A DNA stretch of 64,000 nt from Haematococcus lacustris (GCA_030144725.1 JASKMD010000025.1:3391716-3455715); one strand, 5' to 3'; shown: positions 45,690 through 58,300, counted from the first letter of the stretch. The notes: generated by a model from the letters alone, not told the origin. Made by a program: numbers and translations.

Positions 45690-46220
45690 ATTTGAATTTG
45701 AGAGGTCTGCAAATGTCGCACATGTCCCCCCCGTATTGCACGTATAACCCTACAGCCCTCATGCAACAAACAAAGTGGAGCAGGCAATCCGTGGCACAGC
45801 TGTAGGAACAGGTTCCTGCAGCTCAGGTCCGGGATGGCTGCCTGGGAGACTGGGATGTCTGTGTACACGGGCTGGTCGTGCAGGCCCAGCGGGTCGGCTA
45901 CGTGAATGGTAAACAAGCCGCGCACGAGTAAGCCAAACAGCAGGCTGGCGAGCACCGCCCGCTCGCTGCAGGCCTTCACTCGCGGCAGCGCAGCGTCGGC
46001 CAGGAAGGCATTCCAAAGCTCTTGCGGGAAGTGGCCGGTTAGGTGGGCTAGCTTGCATTTCTTGCCGTGGTACATGTTGTCCCTATCGCGGGCAGCGCGG
46101 GCCTCTCCGGAAGCCTTTCTATTGCGCTCCGCTTCGGTGAGGTCGGGCTGTAGTGCCTCGTCGCGGTCCAAAGTGTCATTGTCGGGGTCCTCCGGCACTG
46201 GCTTAGGCACGGTTCGTTTT
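45690..46220 (-). other. Coding-like fragment of unknown family
   Basis: An open minus-strand frame upstream of LRR-B reads KKRTVPKPVPEDPDNDTLDR, then RARDNMYHG-like and KLAHLTGHFPQELWNAFLAD residues and a hydrophobic segment AVLASLLFGLLVRGLF. It has no ATG at its start and runs on in frame into the LRR-B signal peptide, which I take as coincidence. It looks like part of a mobile-element gene, but I do not recognise the family. Confidence 0.4.
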
Positions 46221-46312
46221 TTTAGCCTATAGAAAACAACAAAGTGAGGCCATCACAAATACTAGATATCGTCAGTGTTGTTTGTTGGCATTATCTATAT
46301 AACAACCAAAAC
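46198..46312. repeat. Dispersed repeat R2, copy 2
   Basis: Similar to 33130-33245 in direct orientation (GGCACTGGCTTAGGCACGGT ... GCCATCACAAATACTAG). It overlaps the start of the unknown coding-like fragment on the minus strand. Confidence 0.7.
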
Positions 46313-46707
46313 AACCATCCGTCGATTTCTCATCGTGTTTTCCTACCTCAACTTGACTCCTTTGTAGGTAGCGACCATCCCCTGACTTGGCGTGCATTCT
46401 GAATAGCCTAGAATGCCTGCCTGTCCGCGCGCCTGCCCACCCGCCCGCTCTCAGTATTGCAACCGTCGTGGCAGTCGTTTCCCCCATCCCACACCAGCAC
46501 CTCCTAACCCCCCTTATCGGCCACCATCGTACTGTGCTTTGGCACCAGACCGTGCTGGCTGCATGCCCAAAAGACCAACATTCTCTTACCAGCTACTTAC
46601 CCGGCACATTGATTGTGGCTTATGTTCGATGACACCACACCTCACAGAGTCTTCACCACCAAGAAAGACCAACTTTCATAATACAACACTATGTTTTGGA
46701 ATACACA

Positions 46708-47880
46708 GCTTCAGCCCCCTTGTCCCGCACTAGGGCCTCCATTTGAGCCGTACCACTAAGGACCACAAGTGGCCACTAGCGGGACTACTCAAATGGTGTT
46801 ATTGGGCTGTGTTGAGTATACCCAATGCACGTGGACATGGTGCATGAGTGCCTACCACCTACATTATTGCCTGCATGAGTGCCTACCTACCTGCATGAGT
46901 CCCTACCACCTACATTACTGCCTGGCCGCGAGGGCTATAGCGTGGAGTTGGCATGATAAACATGCGCTGACTATGAGCTGACAACAGCTAAAAAGGGGGC
47001 ACACACTACTGTGCCTCAGCAGGCTGCTGCTGCTGCTGCTGCGGGGCCTTGGGAGGCTCGTCTCGCAGCCGCTTGTAGCCCAGGCCAGGGTACTCTTTGC
47101 CCTTGGCTGGCAGAGCTCCCTGCTCTGGCCACCAGCACAGCTCCAGCGGGCGCCACCTGCTCTCCCCAATGCGCTGCATGTTGAGCGCTGCATTGCAGTC
47201 CCTGTCCAGCCTGGCTGTGGCGCTGTCCTGACTTTGTCAGCCTTGCCCTGGGCCTTGCCTGTTCGCTTGGTGGGCTGGGTAGGCTCAGCTGCCTCCTCAG
47301 CCTTGGTGCGCTTGCTGCGCTTGGCTGGAGAGGGAGTGTTGGGCCCTGGCTCTGAGGCTGCTGGCTGTGTGGCTTCCTGGCTGCTGCGTTGGGGCTGTGG
47401 GGGCTGATGTGGGTCCATCGCCAGGCACCACATCAGGCCCTGGACTACCTGGTCACGCTGTTGGCTCCATGCTGGGCGCAGCAGCCAGTGCGTTAATCCT
47501 GCTGGGGGCTTCCAGCCTTCCGGCCTGGTGGGCTGATCATGGTCCAGCTCCTCCTCACAGGGCAGCTGGCCATTCACTGTTGAGCTGACCCGGGTGGTGC
47601 GGTGCTCATCTACCAGCACCACCCTGCCCCGCTGCTGGTCTGTACCCCTAGGCCACCTTGCAGCAAGCACGCAGCACCACATCAGTACCCCCAACCTCCC
47701 CCAGTGCCAATGCCAGCTGCACCAAAGAAAATCACCAACTGCTTGGCACGCGCATGGCGCTCCATGGACACCTCAGAAATGTCCTCCTTCAACTGCAGCC
47801 ATGCACACAAGGCACACAGGGTAGTTGACATTGTGGCACCAGGCATGGCACAGTCAACTACTCTTTCACCTCATGCCCAA
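46708..47880 (-). mobile_element. Fanzor-like element relic f, longest copy
   Basis: Best-preserved relic. From the right end (CAGCCCCCTTGTCCCGCACTA) the 280 bp tail leads into the minus-strand reading frame. Readable from N to C: RHARAKQLVIFFGAAGIGTG (about 47700-47770), the strand before RuvC-II in TnpB/Fanzor; a stop and frame change; GRVVLVDEHRTTRVSS (RuvC-II, Glu); LRPAWSQQRDQVVQGLMWC; a Lys/Thr/Pro-rich linker; then, after a 7 bp loss relative to copy d that shifts the frame, LDRDCNAALNMQRIGESRWR (RuvC-III) and GYKRLRDEPPKAP with a Gln run. RuvC-I was not found. Not functional as it stands. Confidence 0.78.
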
Positions 47881-49273
47881 CCCACCACATATCAATACTT
47901 AACCCTCCCACCCACCCATTTCAAGCAATACATATCGATACATAACCCTCCCGCGGTGGCCTATTCAAGCAACTTGGGTTTCCCGGGAGATTCATGGAGT
48001 GATGTCACACATCAGTCCTGGACATGCAAGTATAAATGAATGAATGACTGAGAGCCTATGGTAGCCTGCTTACCCTGGTGTGCAGCGCTGGGCAGATACA
48101 CAGCTCTAGCCTGCACGACTACAGCCTCATTGGTCGCACCATCGATGACTACAACACCCATCCCTGGTGGCGCAATCTGTTCCCTGATGACAAATAGCAA
48201 CCTAGACCTGGCTGCATCACTAGGTCAAGACTAACAGCCTGACAAACAAGCAACCTTGACCTGGCTGGCTAGCGGCTGAGGCTATGGCGGTGATGGCACC
48301 CCAGGCCTGGGCTTGGGCGACAGCCCAAGCCAAGGAGTCGTCAGCCTTGGAGGGATGTCTTAATGGGAGGAGCACAGCCACATCAGCAGCAGCCCCAGGA
48401 GCCAGCTAGTACGTTAGTGCAATGCCACAAACCGCGCTACCTCCATAGTGGCCGCGTGCTGGGGTGTGCTGATGTGTAATGAGTGAACAAGGATAGTGGC
48501 AGCGGCGTCGACAATGTAATTGAAGCGAGTGATGGTGAACCATGTACTGAAATGGGCCCCATGCTCACCATGCTCACCTCAAGGCTTGTATGTAGAGCCG
48601 CCAGCCTTGTGTGGCTCCATGGCCTTGCCCAATATCATCATGTCATGCGCACGTCGTTGTGCCATGCGCAGGCGAACGTGTGTGCCAGGGATCTGGTGAA
48701 GGGTCTGGTGAAGGGGGGCTGGCGGTGCAGCAGGCGGGTCAGAGCAAGGGGATTGGGACAAGGGCATCATCTGGATGAACAGTGGCAAAGACTCTGTAGC
48801 AGAGAGGATGTCGTGATGGATGATGAGCATATGGATGGCTGTACAACTTGCTCTGGCTGTGGGTGCTTTTTGCGCCGGGGGCCTACGGTCTGGGTCACAG
48901 CCAACAGCCTAGCTGTAAGCCCAGCCTAATTAACAATATGTCGCTGTGCCTGTTTAGATGGCTGGGTCGAGCCTGGTAGGAGATGCAACAAAACAATAAG
49001 CTGATGACAATCAAGCTCGCAGGTGAGAGAGGTGCTAATTGGGGACTGTTGCGGGAACTGGGGTGCCTCTACCCTCCCTCTGCAAACATCGCGGAGGAAG
49101 TCTGCTACTTGGATATTCTGCGCTGGGACGGCCCTAGTCGACAGCAGGAGCGCAGCAGCGCCATGCTCGTCGCGCATATCGGGCATCGGCCTTGCAAATC
49201 CAATGCTTGCGATGCCCGCATACCTGCGCTACGACCTGTCCTGTACTGTATCATTGGAAACCAGCACAGCTTC
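47881..49273. other. Upstream region of the NEK kinase, no gene
   Basis: No supported gene. It contains the second copy of the (AATG)n-ended repeat at 47994-48047. Open frames of 148 codons (48483) and 105 codons (48983) lack motifs. Confidence 0.45.
47994..48047. repeat. Repeat ending in (AATG)n, copy 2
   Basis: Direct-orientation match to 5152-5203, ending AAATGAATGAATG. Confidence 0.6.
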
Positions 49274-49284
49274 ATATATATAAA
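49274..49284 (+). promoter_or_regulatory. TATA-like box of the NEK kinase gene
   Basis: ATATATATAAA lies 115 bp upstream of the start codon at 49399. Position and sequence fit a core promoter; nothing else supports it. Confidence 0.4.
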
Positions 49285-49398
49285 CAAACGCAAGTTTTGA
49301 TCAAAATTCAAATGCTCGTCGACAGTTTAGCTCAGCAGGTCCGTCTGGATGCCACTTAACCCAAGAGGTTACCCGTGATGGGCTGTTGACTTAGGGCG

Positions 49399-52300
49399 AT
49401 GAGCGGTCCCAATGTGGACGCCGGTGCTTCGCACTACGACGTGCGTGAATGTATAGGTGCGTGGACCCTTAAGCGACTCAAAAAACAGTTTCACCCACCT
49501 TGGACGGCCAGTTGGTGGGGTGCAGGCCGAGGCGCATTCGGAGAGGTGTACCTAGCTTATAGCAAACAAGCTAAGGCCAAAAAAACACCATATGTGCTCA
49601 AAAGGTGACTCCTCTAATATCCACAGCTGTCCATCAGTGCAAGGGCTGGCAGCCGCCGTGTTAAGTGCCAACCTTGCAGCCCCTTTGTCCCTCACTAGGG
49701 CCTCCATATGAGCCGGACCACTAGGGACCACTAGTGGCCACTAGCGGGACTACTGAAATGGTGTTAATGGGCTGTGTGGAGTATACCCAATGCACATGGA
49801 CATGGTGCATGAATGCCTACCACCTACAGTGTTGCCTGACCGCGAGGGCTGTAGTGTAGAGTTAAGGCAAACAAGGGCCATGCCGACCTTGCATTCCACT
49901 GATACATCCTCCAGCTGCTGCTGGTGCTGTTACTGCAGGGTTAAGCTAGCGCGGCAGACACCATGGCAACGCGAGGCCACTTTGCGGGAGATAAGGCTGA
50001 TGGCCCAGCTGCACCACCCCTTTGTTGTGGTGAGCCTGCATCACAGCTACAGGAAGCTTGCATGCATCTTAATCCATGCGGCATGTGTCAAGAGAGCCTG
50101 CTGGCACAGCCACATCTTAGCTCTGCTTCGATACGCAACAGCATCTGGCTTGATGCCAGGCGTGGCACAGAACGTGTTCAAGCCAGGCTTAAGCTTCAGC
50201 CAGAGCACCTTTGTCAGCACCCTCCCGCAACAGCCCAGTAGGCAGCAAGCACTAGCACAATGGCAGGATGACGACGAACCCTTGTTAGGGGTTGTGTTCT
50301 GGTATTGTGAAGTTCACCTCTCATGCACATAGCATGGGCGTCTTTCACCTCCACAGACCCCTGTGACAGATTATAGCTTAGAGCTGGCATGACAAACATG
50401 CACTGATGTGAGCTGATAACAGCTCAAGGAGGGGGCACACACTAAAGTGCCACAGCAGGCTGCTGCTGCTGCAGGGCCTTGGGACGCTTGTCTCGCAGCC
50501 GCTTGTAGCCCAGCTCTGGATTCTCCCTTGCCCTTGGCTGGCAGAGCTCCCTGGTCTGGCCAGTAGCACAGCTTTATCGTGCGCCACCTGCTCTCCTCAA
50601 TGCGCCGCATGAACAACGCTGCATTGCAGTCCCTGTCTACCCATCTGCCTGGCTGCTGTGCTGAAGAAAGAAGTGGGGATCGCAGCCTCGCCCCTGCCCT
50701 TGCCCTTGCCTGTGCCCTTGGTGGGCTGGCTGGGCTTGGCATCCTGGTCAGAGGCCCAGAGGCTGCCGGCTGTTGGGTTGCTTGGCTGCATGGGGGCTGT
50801 GGGGGCTGGCATGGGGCTGCTTACCCGCTGACCTGCTGGCCTGCTACTGATGTACGCTACCATGGCCATGCACAGCGGGGAAGTTGAGCACCTCATCTTG
50901 GTCACATGGCGGGGACCTAGCGCCACAGCAGCAGGAGTGTATGGCACAGCCTGGTCTTGCCACCGTTGTTGTGGGTCACTTGCCTGGGGAGCAGCAATAG
51001 GAGTGGAGGTTAGGGGCTAGAGCAGTGGCTGGTCACCAGTCCCCTAACTCTATCTATCATTACAGCTTCTACCCGAGTACCATCACCAGCCTGGTCCACT
51101 CTGAGCATCAAAGCTCAGAAAACACAGGTGTGCAGTGTAGCGTCTGCCCTGCTGCATCCGTCAGAGGAAGGCAACATGTAGAAAACAGGTTACAGGGACA
51201 AGGGCCCCAATCAACCACCACATCTTCTCATGGGGAATCTTGTTCATTCTGTCTGGCAGCAGACACACACAAACGCCTTCCTTCTGGTTGTCTGTCCTTC
51301 CTTCTGGTTGTCTGTCAGCCGACTCACACAAACTCCTCCTTTCTGGTTGCAGACGTTCTTAGTGGCTGGGGAACAACTGGGTAGCAATTTCCCATAGCTG
51401 CACACACTAACCTTGCACTGGCCTGACCTGACCTGACCTGACCTGACCTGACCTGACCTGACCTGACCTGACCTGACCTGACCTGACCTGACCTGACCTG
51501 ACCTGACCTGACCTGACCTGACCTGACCTGACCTGACCTGACCTGACCTGACCTGACCTGACCTGACCTGACCTGACCTGACCTGACCTGACCTGACCTG
51601 ACCTGACCTGACCTGACCTGACCTGACCTGACCTGACCTGACCTGACCTGACCTGACCTGACCTGACCTGACCTGACCTGACCTGACCTGACCTGGCCTG
51701 GCCTGGCCTGACCTGACCTGACCTGACCTGACCTGACCTGACCTGACCTGACCTGACCTGACCTGACCTGACCTGACCTGGCCTGGCCTGGCCTGACCTG
51801 ACCTGACCTGACCTGACCTGACCTGACCTGACCTGACCTGACCCGACCCGACCCGACCCTGGTCCTGGTCCTGGTCCTGGTCCTGACCCTGGTCTTGGTC
51901 CTGACCCTGGTCCTGGTCCTGACCCCTGCCCTGTCCAGCCCTTCATTGAGACCTGGACCCACCATGGCCACACCGTGTGTGTGGTGCTCGGATACTGCGA
52001 CCAAGGAGACCTGGGCACAGCCATACAGAAGCGCAAGGTTGGTAAGCCACGCTGGCAGCAGCAGCAGGCGGTTGGCAATACCCACCAGCCTGCATTATGG
52101 TGTTGAAGTTTACTGCCATCAGCTGCCTGTCAGTGCAGAGATGTTGGGCCTGGCTTGCAGGCACAGGGTACTTCCAGGTTGCAATGTGAAGTGCAGCAGT
52201 GGCCCTGCAGCTGCATTGAGCGTGCCTGCCACGCACTATAGGCAACTGATCCCTGCCGCTGCCGCCGCCGCCGCTCCTACTCTTGCTCTTACTCCTGCTG

Positions 52301-55300
52301 CTGTTGTGCACTACTGGTGATGGTGCCCAACGATAGCACATTGGCACGCAGCTCATCTTCCTTGCGATCCACTGCCTTGGCAAGCAGCGTCCAGTCACCA
52401 GCCGCTGCTTGCAGTGTCAGCCCTGCCTGGGTGGCGCCTGACCTTCAGGGCAAGCCGTTTGAGGAGTCCGCCCTGCGTAGGTGGCTGGCTCAGCTGCTGC
52501 TGGCCCTGCACTACCTTCAGCACAAGGGGGTACTCCACGTGGGTGAGGTGGTGGGAGGCAGTGTGGCTGTATTCGCCAGCACCCAGATTGGTCATCAACT
52601 ATGCAGTGCCTGCTTACCTGATGACCTGCGCCTGTCTGCCTCATGACTCGTGCCTGCCCGCCTGATGACCAGTGCCTGTCTGCCTCATGACTTGTGCCTG
52701 CCCGCCTGATGACCTGCGCCTGTCCGCCTCACGGCCTGAGCCTGCCCCTGCCTTGCCTCCTGCCTGGTGCAGAGGGACATCAAGACCTCCAACATCTTCC
52801 TCTGTTCCCAGGGCTATGTGCAGCTGGGCGATTTTGGGCTGGCCAGCGTGTGCGATTCAGGCCGTGCTTCACACGACCAGAGCCTGGTGAGCCCCTGCGC
52901 TGGCAGGTGCACCACTGCGCAGCATGCCATGCCATGCTGTAAGCCAGGTCTTGTGTTTCTTAGGCTGTGTCGCGCCTCTGACTGCGCTGTGACCTGATGC
53001 ATATGATGACACTGTGACTGATGACATTGACATATGATGACACTGTGACTGTGACACTGTGACTGATGACACTGTGTGCTAAAACAAAGCACGTGGGGTG
53101 TGTTGTTTTGTGAGCTCATGGAGGGTAGGGGCGGTAGGCATAGAGCACTGCCTGACACCAGGAGGTATGCTGGGCTGCTGCCTCCCATGGCCTGACTGCC
53201 TCATGCCAGGCGCAGAACCAAAGGTCGGGGAGGTGAGCAGGGCTGCTGCAGCAGCCTATGGCCAGGAGGCTGGCTGGTACTTGTAGTGGTAGGCCCAGCC
53301 ATCCCTAGCCATACGTACATATCAGCAGCAGGAGCCCTTGCACTTTGCACTACTGGGCAAGGCGCGCTGCATGCCCCACGTGGTCGTCAGGCTGCTGTGG
53401 AACAGCAGGGCAGCGGGGAGGACGGTGGGGTGGGGTGGGGTGCATGCCCCACGTGCTTGTGTAGGGCACCAGGGTATACAGCACCAGCACCAGCACCGGC
53501 TTGCACTAGTAGCATGGGCTGGGCTGGACTGCAGGTGCAGCTGGTGCTGGTGCTACACACCCTGGTGTCCTACACAAGCACGTGGGGCAGTCAGCGCTGC
53601 TTGCCCAGAGCAAGGCACGGCATGTCCAGCTGGCAGCCTGGCTGTGGGTGTTCTCACTGTCATGGGATGTCACGGCATGTGTGCGCCAGCAGCATGGCCT
53701 GGGCTGGGCTGCGCTGCAGGTGGGCACCCCTCACTACATGAGTCCTGAGCTGCTGGCGGCCAAGGGATACCATCATCCTACTGACGTGTGGTGAGTGGGC
53801 AGCTCTGCCGGCACCAAGCAAAGCACTTGCAGGGCTGCCGAGAGGTGAAGGTGAAGACTGGCCTTGCTGGCTTTAGTTCGGCAGCTGCAGAGCTGAAGGG
53901 TAGGCAGAGCTTCCCCTCCCCCTTGAGGCCATCTCACCTGCCTGCTTTCTTGCCTGCCTGCCCACCTGCCCTCCCACATGCCTGCCCACATGCCTGCCCA
54001 CATGCCTGCCCACATATCTGCCCACATGCCCAGCCCTGCTCTTCCCTTTGTTGCTGCAGGTCCCTAGGCTGCGTGATGTACGAGCTGACTGCCCTGAAGC
54101 CCGCCTTCAACGCCTTCAACCTGGTGAGCGAGCCACAGGCCCTCAGGGGGAGGCTGGCCAGCAGTGGCCCAGCACAGCCTGGGGTGTGTGTGCCGCCTGG
54201 GGTAGCCTGACAGGCTCTGAGGGTGCTAGGGTTTCAGAGGACAGCAACCCTAACCCTAAGCATTTCAGAGGACAGCAAGGGTGTGGGAAGCCCCTCAGCA
54301 AAATACAGAAGAAGAAGAAGAAGAAGAAGACTACTCCGGTATTCACCCGGTGTGCATTAAGGGAGGAGCTACCGCCTGTAGGGGGCGGCCTGCTCCCACC
54401 ATTAAGCAAGAGAAGAGACGACCCTCCTACCCTCCAGCATAATACAAGGAGCCAGGAGTGGCTCGGTGCTGTTCTGTGAAGTAAAGCGGGGTACACACAT
54501 GCGTGCCTAGTCCTGGCCACCCCATTGGCTGCGTCCACTTCTCTCTGCAATTCAAAGCCACCACATTCGTCTGTGCATCGCATCGTCATCCATCGTTGGC
54601 AAAGCAGCCCACTTCTGTAGAACCAACAGGTGGCCAACTGTAGCGAGGCTCACTGTATGACCACTGTGTGCAGCAAGGCCTGATTAAGAAGATCAAGGCG
54701 TGCGGCCCGGCCCCGCTGCCTGCTGGCTTCTCAGCTGAGTGGCAGGCCATCATCAAGAGGTGGGCAAGCGGCTTGGCGTGCCTGCAGCCCCTGTTGCTGC
54801 ACCCACACCCACACACCCATCTCCTCCTCTCCCTCCTCCTCCTCCCCCCTCCATATCTATTTTGAGTCGCATATCTTTCAAACGATGTATACTACGCCCA
54901 GCAGCAGGGGCAGCAACAGGGGCAGCAGCAGGGGCAGCAGCAGGGGCAGCAGCAGGGGCAGCAGCACACTGTGTCACTGTGTCCACTGCCCTCAACATGA
55001 GCTGGATGTACCATGCTGCTAGTCTCAACCTCGCTGCTGCCTGCTGCCCTGTTCACAACACAATAGCAGCGTTATCTGCTGCTGCCAAGGTGATACAGCA
55101 GGGCAGGTCACGCTGGCAGCCTAGTGGCGGGCCGGCTGCTGCTCTTTGCTGGCTGCTGCATAGTGCTGCCACCTGCCCGTGCTGCCTACCAAGCACTGGC
55201 TGCCGCCTTATGCTGTCTGCTGCCCTGTGCGATGGCCCCGTGCTGCCTGCTGCCTCATGTTGCCTGCTGCCCTGTGCTGCCTGCAGCATGCTGGTGAAGG

Positions 55301-58300
55301 ATCCTGAGCGGCGGCCCTCAGTGCAGGAGCTGATGTCAGTGCCTGACCTGCGGCCTGCCTTGGAGGAGGCTCACAGCCTGGCCCGCGGTCTGCAGCCTGG
55401 ACTGCGCCTACCCTCCCTCACCCCTAACCCACCCTGCCTGCCGCCCGACTCCTCAGCCTCTAATCTTGGGCCGACCCCTGACCCTGACCCTGACCCTGAC
55501 CCTGACCCTGACTGCAACCTGGCCCCTGCCCTAACCTCCGGCAGGGATCCAGGTTGTGCACCTGGTCCTGATCTCGCCCCTTCCCCTGGTGCTAGTGAAC
55601 GGTGGACAATGGCAAAGGCGCAGGCTGGAGCTGTGGCAGCGGGCATGGTGAAGGCTGCCAATGGTCATGTGGCCTTGGCATTGAGGCTGCGGTCAAACGG
55701 CCAGCCTGGGCTGGAACAGCAGCAGCAGCAGCAGCAGGGGGAGGAGCAGCAGGGGGAGCAGCAGCAGAGGTCGGAGGGGCTGGAGGCAGACAGTAACAAC
55801 GGGGCTCTTTTACACCATCAAAGTGTGACACAGCATGCTGGTCACACAGTCCAGCATGCTGCCAGCATGGAGTGTGATGGGCATGAGGCTGCAGGTGACA
55901 TTGTGGAGCAGGCGAGCAGTGCATGCGGCAGTAGCCCGGCAGCAGCCTCCCCCGCCTGCCTACGTCACACCATGTCACCCCGGACTGCCACCAGGACAAC
56001 AGCTAGTGCAGAGCAGCCGCGCAGGCGGCTCAGCCGCACCAGCCCCAGTGAAAGCTCGCCCTCCTCCCCGGCTCAGCCCGTGCTCAGCCCTGACGACCGG
56101 CTGCATCTGCCCTGGAAAGGGGCTGGGGCATCTCCCCGCAAACCCTCCCTCCCCGCCCTTGGCTCCCCCCACCACCACCATCTGCACAGCTCGCCTTCCA
56201 AACCAGGCAATGCGGTCACACCCCGTAAAGTGCCTACACCCAGTCAGCGCGGCGCTGTATCCAAAACAAGCCCCGGCCCAGGCTCTGGCGCAACCACGCC
56301 CACCAAGCCTACCTCAGCTGCTGCTGCGCCGCCCCAGAGCTCACCCAGAGCAAAGGTCCAGCCAGCCTCCCCCACAGCGTCCAGTCAGTCAGGGCGCCAC
56401 CCACTGACAGCTCAGCCAGCCCTCGCTGGGGCTCAGGCCACGGCTGGTGCTCCAACACCTCCGGCGGGGGCTGGTCATGGCGCGCATGCACATGGAGTCC
56501 AGCCAGGCCCCACAATGAGCCTCCGGCAGGCGCCGCCTGCACCCAGCACCTCACCTTACCTGGCTCAGGTGGCGGCTACCTCCCTGTCGTCGACCACAGC
56601 CTTGGGCTGCAGGGCGGCAGTTGGCCGCCAGGGTTTGGTGACGTGTGGTAGGCGGGCCGGGCGGGGGGCGATGAGGGGGAGGGGAGGGGCTGCCAGGAGG
56701 GGTGGGACACAGCAGGGGGTGGCAGAGGTGCGGGAGGGGACAACGCAGGACAGCGCAAGGGAGTTGGTGGTGGAGGAGCGCGAGGGGAGGGTCGGGAAGA
56801 GGGAGAGGCAGGAGGAGGAGCAGGGGGAGGAGCAGGGGGAGGAGCAGGAGGAGGAGCAGGAGGAGGAAGAGCAGGAGGGCAAGGAGGAGGCTGGGACTGA
56901 TCCAAGTGCACACCCTCAGGCAGCAGCAGCAGCAGGCGTAGGGGCGCCTGTCCCCCCTGACACCTCACCATGCCCAGCAGCTGCAGCCTCCCCCCCTCCC
57001 CTACCACTACCCCAGGACTCCCCCCACTCCACTCCACCCCCAACCCAGCCCAGCCCCAGAGCTCCCCGCCACCCTGCCACTGCTGCTGCTGCGGCGGCGG
57101 CCCTGTTCAAGACCCAGGCGGGCTACTCCCCCAACAGGGCCCCTGACCCTACTGCACTCAAACGCTGCCAGGCTGCGCTGAAGTCACCCACCACCACCCC
57201 GCCAGGCAACAGCAGCAGTGGCAGCCTCATCAGCACCATGCCGGCAGCTGGAGCAGCAGGAGCAGCAGGAGCAGCGTCCCCACCACAACAACCAGAGGCA
57301 AGCAGCGCAGGTGGGGCTGAGGTAGGCACTGCTGCCAACCAGGCGCCCCACCAAGCCTCCTTTGCCCTCTCTGCTGCAGACCTGGGCACACAGGGCTCCC
57401 CTCCACCCCCAGGGGCTCAGCACCAGGGGCTGGCGGAGCACCTCACTCAGCTGCTGGGGTCCGGCTCGTCCTCTGCCTCCCCCTCTCCCACTCAGCCCCC
57501 TGCCCTCCTCCCCCTCCCCTGCACCCCCATCCCTCCTACCTTGCCGTCCCCAGCAGCAGCGGACCAGAAGGACCTGGACACACCCACCCTCCTCCTGAGG
57601 CCCCCCACGATGGGCCACTTCACGCCCGGCCTGGGCTGGGGGGTGGGCTTGGGCAATGGCAGCAGCAGCAGCAGCAGTGTGCAGGTGTTGCCGCATGAGG
57701 CCCCCCATGTGGCCGCCAGGGTGCGGCCTGGAGGCGGGAGGGAATGGGAGGAGGTGTTTGGGGACACGGAGTGGGAGGATGGCAGCTGCTGGCAAGGCCC
57801 AGGGGCGGCAGCCGAAGGGGCGGGCAACCATGCAGGTGTATTAGGCGAGGTAGTGGTGGGCAATGACGGTGGTGTGATGCCAGCTGCTTCTGAGTGTGAT
57901 GTCAGCGTCAACCCTGGGATTACGCCAGCAGCAGCAGCAGCACTGGCAACAGCACCAGCCACAGTAGCAGTAGGAGCATCAGCAGCAGCAGTGGCAGCAG
58001 TGGCAGCAGCTGGGGCGGCGCAAGGTGTGCACACCAGCCATGCCAGCCACATCACCTGCACCATGTTCGATGCGCACCCGTCTATCAAAGACAAGGCAGC
58101 GGGACAGCAGCTCCTGGATGTGAAGGCGGCCTGTGCAGCAGCAGCAGGCACCGCTGCAGCCGCCCCCCCTCCAGCCCCTGCAGCAGTTCCAGCAGCGGCC
58201 TTGGCGCAGAGCCCATCAACAGCCCCAGACACAGCAGCAGCCTTCACAGCCAAGTGCGACCTAGTCAACTCAGGGGAGGGCCTAGGCACCCCGCAGCACC

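Noticed and set aside
45437..46210. One 257-codon protein joining the unknown fragment to LRR-B
   Set aside because: The homologous LRR-A gene starts with its own signal peptide, and LRR-B has an equivalent signal peptide and ATG at 45616; the upstream frame has no match in LRR-A.
46915..47694. Intact 259-codon Fanzor-like protein
   Set aside because: A 7-bp loss relative to copy d shifts the frame before RuvC-III and a stop separates RuvC-II from upstream blocks, so it is a relic.
48483..48929. 148-codon gene upstream of the NEK gene
   Set aside because: No recognisable domain, no supporting splice or promoter signals, and competing frames on the other strand.
54739..55286. Start of a 3,023-codon protein at 54739
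   Set aside because: This part is intron 9 of the NEK gene read through in frame; the acceptor at 55286 restores the kinase motif LVKDPERRPS with the right phase.
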